From assembly GCA_018985235.1 (NCBI GenBank), contig JADGIG010000094.1, positions 1-21,511 on the forward strand: DNA of 21,511 nt, in the 5' to 3' direction. The DNA is from Sanchytrium tribonematis (lineage: Eukaryota; Sanchytriomycota; Sanchytriomycetes; Sanchytriales; Sanchytriaceae). The translations under genes were made by a program, and so were the position numbers. Positions 17,201 to 21,511 of this stretch are shown here, piece by piece. Numbering within the stretch: the stretch's first letter is position 1; each line of letters starts with the position of its first letter. The notes beneath the pieces are model-generated. The model worked only from the letters and a program-made list of their open reading frames with translations, did not search any database and was not told the origin of the DNA.

Positions 17201-17861
17201 ATTGAGGCCGAAATGGAGACACTTGGAAACTTTCACCACGTCCAAGAAAAACTGCAAGAAGTCGAATCTAAATTGAAATTATCCGAGAAGGATTTTAATC
17301 GTTCAAAAAAAGACGCGAGATCCACCAAGCAAGACTTCATGGAAGTAAAGAAGAGCAGAGTAGGAAAATTTATGGAGGCCTTTTCTGTGATGTCAGACAA
17401 CATTGATCATATTTACAAGCAGTTAACTGCCAGCAGATCGCTGGAAAGCGGCGGAACTGCTTATTTGACACTAGATGACAATGAAGAGCCTTATGACTCA
17501 TTAGTTCATTATCATACGATGCCACCTGCCAAGAGATTTAGAGAAATGGAAAATTTGAGCGGCGGAGAGAGAACTTTGGTAATTTTCTTTAATTTAGGCT
17601 GCACTGGCTTTGATATTCACAATTCAAAAGTATCGAAAAAGTCCGTTTATAATCTTAGACGAAGTTGATGCAGCATTAGATTCTCAAAATGTACGTAAAT
17701 TGGTCCAGTTTCTAGTCAAAGTGGCATTAAAAGATACCCAAATCATCATGATTAGTCACAAAAGCACAGTTTATGAAAGGGCCGAAGCTTTAATTGGTGT
17801 GTACAAAAAGGAGCAAGATTCGCAGGTGGTAACCTTGGACCTTTCGAAATATGAGGAATAA
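14237..17861 (+). CDS. SMC1: Cohesin subunit SMC1, two exons
   Basis: Exon 1 is 14237-17578 and exon 2 is 17598-17861, joined across a 19-nt intron (17579-17597); the product is 1201 residues, normal for the family. The N-terminal head has the SMC1 opening IKELHLTNFKSYG and Walker A GTNGSGKS (28-35), followed by the SMC1-specific VFQGDIEQLAAQSSKDLT. Two long coiled coils flank the hinge (about 490-640, including HGRIVDVC and YKNGSMSGG). The C-terminal head has the signature LSGGERTL, which splicing joins to AALALIFTIQKYRKSPF and Walker B IILDEVDAALD. Without splicing the protein would lose Walker B and be dead. SMC1 pairs with SMC3 in the cohesin ring. The stop lies inside AATAAA, 20 bp before the next gene. 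Confidence 0.97.
17579..17597 (+). other. 19-nt spliceosomal intron in SMC1
   Basis: The intron is GTAATTTTCTTTAATTTAG, phase 0, between TTG and GCT. It interrupts the ABC signature helix: removal gives LSGGERTL-AALALIF, which is near-invariant across SMC proteins, so this is the most certain intron in the window. The branch candidate is TTAAT with A at 14. Confidence 0.97.
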
Positions 17862-17881
17862 ATAAAACAAAGTTTCTCCTC

Positions 17882-19325
17882 ATGGCAGAATTTTCTGACC
17901 CGCTTAAAGTTTTACTGCCCGTATCTCCATTTGCATGTAAAATGTGCAATATTAAATTGGTAAATGAGGAATTTACGTTTTTGACGTGCATCAAATGCAA
18001 TAGTGTTGTACATCCGGAGTGTTGCAGTATTTTTCCAAAAGATTATTTAGAAAAAGGAATTTTGTTGGGCGATCGATATTTTCAGTATACCTGCATAATG
18101 TGTCATCCAGATGGTGAAATCCTAAAGCGTCCTACTGTAATGTGGTTGGCATATGTCGAACTTGTACTTTATCATCTATTTCGCACAAGTCCAGGCATTC
18201 AAGATGGTAGTACATTTTGGAAAATGAATATGAAGCTATTGCCTATCCGCTATTACGACGCAAAAGATGAAATTTTTCCACTGATTGAAGAATACTGGGA
18301 ATTTCTCATGCCTAAAAAAGATCGCCCCAAGCAATTGCTTAACAAATTCAATTCAACCTTAAATTCTAATTCAATCAAAGTTTTTTTAAGAATGCATGAC
18401 AAATCAAATTCTTGGTCTCTTCGTAATCCCGTTTTACCTAATTCTGACCCTAGAGTTATGAATCGCGTTAAAGCAAATAGCAAAGAATTCGCGCACAAAT
18501 TCCAAATATTACAAAATGAGTGTGTGCCAGAGGTCATGTTTAGGTTATTTTCTACTGTATGCCCGATTGTAGATCTTCGCCACGAAGAGATTCTATATAT
18601 TCAATTAAAAAATCAAAGCAATACAATGCCACTATCAACCAAGGATCGCCGCCTGATGGCAAAGCTTAGGCTGCGAAAATTAAAAAGAGACAACAATTGT
18701 TCTTTATATGACTTAGATAACGAAATTGCTAGCTATTTATTGCAAAGAGTCAACGCGCCTTTGGAGGTACAAATTATAAAACACAATGGTCTACCTCACA
18801 CTGACAATGGCCATTCTGCTGAGATGACTAGTGACAGAGTTGTCAATGCTTTTAATCCAGAAAAGCGACCTCGTATCCATGTTGTTCCACTCTCACAAGT
18901 GGATCAAGATGGATTTGTGTCTTTTTTGAATTTTCATTATAAAACTAAAATTGATAGTAACTACAGCTAACGCAGTATCGAAGCATACTAATGATATAAA
19001 CAATGGTGTATTAGCAAAGTACAATAATCAAATTGTTGCAGTTGGTCTCTTGTCAGATAGATTTACACATGCCAATATTGACCGATCTCCAGTGCATACC
19101 AAAGATATTGATGAAATATTCTTTTTAAGGTCAATAATAGACGATCCAGAAATGATTCAGGATCTTATAAAATATTTATGCGGTCGAACATTATCAAAAA
19201 TTAAATTTTTCGGGACAAAGGACGATCCAATTGTATACCATTTAGAAAAATTTGGATTCCAAATTGAGTCTCAACAACCAATGAATCACACAACAGCCAT
19301 ACGAATGGGTTGGAATCGCCAATAA
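17882..19325 (+). CDS. KAT14: KAT14 (CSRP2BP/ATAC2)-like chromatin protein, two exons
   Basis: Exon 1 is 17882-18956 and exon 2 is 18976-19325, joined across a 19-nt intron in phase 1; the product is 474 residues. The N-terminus has a PHD-like zinc module with ligands Cys19, Cys22, Cys36, Cys39, His44, Cys47, Cys71 and Cys74. Next comes a helical region, VMWLAYVELVLYHLFRTSPG then PLIEEYWEFLM, which matches the conserved central domain of KAT14, a subunit of the ATAC histone acetyltransferase complex in animals. The C-terminal 140 residues resemble its GNAT domain (NNQIVAVGLL, VYHLEKFGFQIE). However, the acetyl-CoA loop Arg-x-x-Gly-x-Gly/Ala is absent: RSIIDDPEMIQDL stands in its place. I infer loss of catalysis. 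It sits between SMC1 (20 bp) and HOP1 (27 bp). Confidence 0.75.
18957..18975 (+). other. 19-nt spliceosomal intron in KAT14-like gene
   Basis: The intron is GTAACTACAGCTAACGCAG, phase 1, splitting an Ile codon (A/TA). Removal joins FHYKTKID to ISKHTNDINN and continues into the GNAT region. It has the best branch site of the six, CTAAC with A at 14. It is the most G+C-rich of them and has an unused CAG at positions 8-10 upstream of the branch. Confidence 0.9.
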
Positions 19326-19352
19326 ATTGTTTTTTATACACAAAGCGACGTG

Positions 19353-20493
19353 ATGGACGAAGTTTTAAAATGCATTTCCAAAATTCTATTGCACAGACAC
19401 ATTTTCCCAGAAAAATGTTTTGACAGAAAAAGTGGGATGCTGAGAAAAGGATCATATCCTTCAGCAGACATTCTTTTGGAAAAGCTTAATGTTGTTGTGC
19501 AAAGTGAGAGCAAAATTCATAGTTTTTCACTGATATTCTTAAGAGATCAGTCTTTCAAAGAAGTTTGGAATTTTTATCTTAAGAACGAGACCAAAATGGA
19601 CTCAAATTGGGACTGTAACTTGCAAGACATGGGATTTTTAAATGTGAACAATGTCTTGCTACAAGTGCATTATCTGATGGAAATTGGAGAAAAACAGCCT
19701 ATGAATGGATTCTCTGACTGCAATATAAATGCACCCGGCGAAGATGAACCTGTAGGTGTCACCACAAATGGGGTTATGGTGTCAGTTTGGCAAGAAAACG
19801 AGAATGCGGAGAGCAGAACAGATTGTTCGTACTCGACAGCTGACTGCAGCAGTGTATTCGCTTCTAATTCTCAAAATGTTGTTGCTGTTGACAGTCAGTC
19901 CAAATTCGATTGCATTTGTGGAAAGCCAAGCGAAACCGATTCTCGTAATATGGTAATTTTTATTTAGTAAGACTAAGTGCAAAGAATGTGGAAACACTTG
20001 CCACTTTTTCTGCGCTGGTTTAAAGAATCCTAAATCATTTGAAGCTACCACTTTTGTATGCCACAATTGCAGAAGTACAATTTCGAAATATTTGGGTGAC
20101 AGTGCTTTCAAGTCATTTTTAATTGATCTTGCCTTATTAAGAAGAATCGTCAGATACTCAAGATTGCGACCATTTGGAAGCTGGTTTTCCATTAGTGAGC
20201 TGGAGATTGCGGCTGAAGCCAGTAGTCAATCAATTAAGAAATTGATCCTAATATTAATGGATATGGACTACGCCACATTTATGTATGAAAATAACGCAAT
20301 TAAATGCTTCACTGAAAGCCAACTAAATGAAAAGTTTATGCTTAGCTTCCCAGTGACTAGAAATTCCAACGATGTGATTCGATTGGTCTTCAGTGAAGAA
20401 ACCATGACGTACAAATACTTTAAGAAGTACAATAATCCGAGAGATCTATGGAAGTCCTTCATGTCCTCAGGAGAAGCTACAATGAGGGAATAA
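19353..20493 (+). CDS. HOP1: Hop1/HORMAD-like meiotic axis protein: HORMA, PHD and winged helix, two exons
   Basis: Exon 1 is 19353-19952 and exon 2 is 19972-20493, joined across a 19-nt intron; the product is 373 residues. The N-terminal part (about 1-125) fits a reduced HORMA domain: HIFPEKCF, LRKGSYPSADILLEKL and the later FKEVWNFYLKNE correspond to blocks of Hop1/ASY1. After a polar linker comes a complete PHD finger with Cys187, Cys189, Cys203, Cys206, His211, Cys214, Cys230 and Cys233; four of these blocks come together only after splicing. Next is a winged-helix-like region (FGSWFSISELEIAAEASSQS). HORMA plus PHD plus winged helix is the architecture of Hop1 proteins with a chromatin-binding region, which build meiotic chromosome axes. 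The HORMA domain is shorter than usual, so a missed first exon is possible. The GTG at 19350 is not used. The stop lies inside AATAAA. Confidence 0.75.
19953..19971 (+). other. 19-nt spliceosomal intron in HOP1
   Basis: The intron is GTAATTTTTATTTAGTAAG, phase 0, between ATG and ACT. Removal restores the PHD zinc ligands (…RNM-TKCKEC…). An earlier AG at positions 14-15 cannot be the acceptor, since splicing there would give ATG-TAA and stop the protein. The invariant A14 belongs to that unused AG, consistent with A14 being the branch nucleotide. Confidence 0.92.
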
Positions 20494-20507
20494 ATAAATT
20501 GAAACTT

Positions 20508-20514
20508 AAAAAAA
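20508..20514 (-). terminator. Pol III T7 terminator of tRNA-Lys
   Basis: Seven A residues on plus (T7 on the transcribed sense strand of the tRNA) lie 2 nt beyond the tRNA 3' end, a standard RNA polymerase III terminator. It is 14 bp from the convergent HOP1 stop. Confidence 0.8.
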
Positions 20515-20516
20515 GC

Positions 20517-20589
20517 AGCCCGATACGGGGCTCGAACCCGTGGCCCTTAGATTAAGAGTCTAATGCTCTACCAACTGAGCTAACCGGGC
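20517..20589 (-). tRNA. tRNA-Lys (CUU anticodon), no intron
   Basis: This is a 73-nt cloverleaf on the minus strand. The acceptor stem is GCCCGGT/ATCGGGC (one G-T wobble). The anticodon stem TTAGA/TCTAA carries the loop CTCTTAA, so the anticodon is CTT. The variable loop is 5 nt, and the T arm is ACGGG/CCCGT with loop TTCGAGC. Internal promoters are clear: A box TAGCTCAGTTGG (20571-20582) and B box GGTTCGAGCCC (20528-20538). The discriminator base 73 is U, and CCA is not encoded. This is the only RNA gene I see in the window. Confidence 0.97.
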
Positions 20590-20758
20590 GCTCAATCATT
20601 ACTTGAAATTGGATATAGATACCCTGTAAAATCACTTTAAGTCACTCTAAGTTATGTTTTATCATGCTACAAAATGCTTTTAACTTGTCAATTTTATGAA
20701 TTGATAACAAATTTGACTTAATTATTTTATTGTTTTTTATTAAAATTTTTTCTTACCA
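20590..20758 (+). promoter_or_regulatory. Spacer between tRNA-Lys and the acidic orphan gene
   Basis: These 169 bp are very AT-rich and contain a two-copy tandem repeat, TCACTTTAAG/TCACTCTAAG (20632-20651, one mismatch). The last 50 bp before the ATG are nearly pure A/T. It must hold the upstream sequence of the tRNA and the promoter of the next gene. No further gene is evident. Confidence 0.35.
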
Positions 20759-21103
20759 ATGAGTGACAATGATTCATCCAATATTGAATTATACAGTCCT
20801 GTCAAAAAGATAAATTTTGAGCTCACGATTCCAGATTTGAGTAAGGATATTCAAAAGCCTAATGGCCCATCAATTCCTATCACTCTTTCAAAACCCATTG
20901 AGAACGATAAAGATACTGAAATGACTGATAGAGAAACTGAATCAGAATTAGCAGCAAAGGAAATCGATAATTTTGATCATTTCAAATTTACAGCAAAGCC
21001 CTGGAATTGTGTCGATACAGAAACATTAAATATTGAAGAACCAACAGAAGTTCAAATTAATTTTGATAGGGCTGTGTACAGGGTAATAGAACGATTGAAA
21101 TAG
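20759..21103 (+). CDS. Hypothetical acidic protein, 114 residues
   Basis: I do not recognise this protein. The ATG at 20759 follows an AT-rich spacer. The first 75 residues are acidic and polar (MSDNDSSNIE, then ENDKDTEMTDRETESELAA) and probably disordered. The last 45 residues are more ordered (FDHFKFTAKPWNCVDTETLN, then INFDRAVYRVIERLK). It is the only gene here ending in TAG, and AATAAA appears only about 45 bp downstream, so the 3' end model is less secure than for its neighbours. It lies 78 bp before the proteasome gene on the same strand, without a demonstrable link. Confidence 0.55.
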   Translation: MSDNDSSNIELYSPVKKINFELTIPDLSKDIQKPNGPSIPITLSKPIENDKDTEMTDRETESELAAKEIDNFDHFKFTAKPWNCVDTETLNIEEPTEVQINFDRAVYRVIERLK

Positions 21104-21181
21104 ATTAATTTAATCATTGGACTGATGGATTAAGTCACAAAATTAACTTAATAAATTTTAACACAATAATTTTTGCAACAA

Positions 21182-21511
21182 ATGACCACAGGATTTGATT
21201 TTTCATTATCTGCTAGAAATGAACATTTGACTGGAGACAAAACCAAGAACTTCAAAGTCAAGACTACGAAAACAGGTACAACGATTGTTGGAATTGTTTA
21301 TAAAGACGGTGTTGTATTAGGCGCTGATACTAGGGCAACAGCTGGACAAGTTGTAGCTGACAAAAACTGTACCAAAATACATTATATTGCACCAAATATA
21401 TACTGCTGTGGAGCCGGGACTGCTGCTGACACTGACTATACCACTAATATGGCAAGATATCAGTTAGAATTGCACAGCTTGGAAACTGGCTCCCATCCTC
21501 GCGTAAACACT
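21182..21511 (+). CDS. PUP1: 20S proteasome subunit beta2 (PSMB7/Pup1), 3' truncated by window
   Basis: The visible 110 residues contain a propeptide of 32 residues ending Thr-Lys-Thr-Gly. The mature catalytic start Thr33 follows in [21 protein letters not shown]. The family-specific [20 protein letters not shown] and [12 protein letters not shown] stretches identify beta2, the trypsin-like subunit. Catalytic Thr1, Asp17 (GADTR) and Lys33 (DKNC) of the mature numbering are present. The ATG at 21182 is the only sensible start. The gene runs off the window end in frame. Confidence 0.97.
   Translation, partial: MTTGFDFSLSARNEHLTGDKTKNFKVKTTKTGTTIVGIVYKDGVVLGADTRATAGQVVADKNCTKIHYIAPNIYCCGAGTAADTDYTTNMARYQLELHSLETGSHPRVNT

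Noticed and set aside
19953-19967. A 15-nt version of the HOP1 intron ending at the first AG
   Set aside because: Splicing there gives an immediate stop codon and destroys the PHD finger; the 19-nt form restores it.
2056-20493. Frameshifted pseudogenes or programmed frameshifts instead of introns
   Set aside because: Six breaks of identical length, all GT-AG with shared internal positions and all restoring conserved motifs, cannot reasonably be random errors or ribosomal slippage.
21083-21103. A 21-nt GTAATAG...ATAG string at the end of the acidic orphan
   Set aside because: Length and internal positions do not match the other introns, and removal adds only a short unsupported tail. The stop is better taken as real.
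1-21511. Nucleomorph origin, suggested by the 19-nt introns and density
   Set aside because: Nucleomorphs keep mostly housekeeping and plastid genes; histidine synthesis, Hop1, tetraspanin, pyruvate dehydrogenase kinase and App1 indicate a full nuclear genome.
1-21511. Mobile elements, virus-like elements, CRISPR arrays, rRNA or snoRNA genes
   Set aside because: Nearly all sequence is accounted for by host genes, and the remaining gaps are under 170 bp without matching signals.

Overview
This is an AT-rich, extremely gene-dense nuclear segment of a unicellular eukaryote. It holds 21 protein-coding genes (two cut by the window ends) and one tRNA gene in 21.5 kb, with no mobile element, CRISPR array or long non-coding stretch. 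The genes are eukaryotic throughout: histidinol dehydrogenase (HIS4-type), calcineurin B, eL29, PFK-2/FBPase-2, App1-type lipid phosphatase, RhoGAP, pyruvate dehydrogenase kinase, MCM-binding protein, a USP37-like deubiquitinase, a Cdc24-like RhoGEF, LMW-PTP, peroxiredoxin, tetraspanin, a TRIP4-type zinc finger, SMC1, a KAT14-like protein, a Hop1-like HORMA protein and proteasome beta2. The mix suggests an early-branching opisthokont, possibly on the fungal side (Cryptomycota/aphelid grade). That placement is inference only. Histidine synthesis, SMC1 and Hop1 argue against both a nucleomorph and a classical microsporidian.

The standout signal is splicing. Every gene whose reading frame breaks (PFKFB, PDK, RhoGEF, SMC1, KAT14-like, HOP1) is repaired exactly by removing one GT...AG insert of exactly 19 nt. 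The repaired junctions restore textbook family motifs: the SMC1 LSGGERTL-AALAL stretch, all eight ligands of the Hop1 PHD finger, and the short PDK C-terminal tail. All six introns share GTA at positions 1-3, T at 12, A at 14 (a YTNAY-like branch site) and AG at 18-19. Two contain an earlier AG that is not used. Introns this short are known from the Bigelowiella nucleomorph and, shorter still, from Stentor. Here they occur in an otherwise normal, metabolically broad gene set.

The second genome-wide feature is compaction of gene ends. In 15 of the 20 genes whose stop is visible, an AATAAA hexamer contains, overlaps or lies within 2 nt of the stop codon, so stop and poly(A) signal are effectively one element. 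Convergent genes are 11-24 bp apart, and one divergent pair (LMW-PTP and peroxiredoxin) has only 20 bp between start codons.

Layout: 1-2002 HIS4 end, CNB, TPR protein, eL29; 2056-6574 PFKFB (-), App1 (+), RhoGAP (-), PDK (-); 6708-11529 a plus-strand run of MCMBP, USP and RhoGEF-WW; 11542-14116 LMW-PTP (-) then Prx, an orphan, tetraspanin and TRIP4-like (+); 14237-20493 SMC1, KAT14-like and HOP1 (+), three chromosome or chromatin genes in a row; 20517-20589 tRNA-Lys (-); 20759 to the end an acidic orphan and proteasome beta2 (+). Individual oddities include a PFKFB with both bisphosphatase histidines replaced, a KAT14-like protein lacking the acetyl-CoA loop, and a RhoGEF carrying two WW domains.
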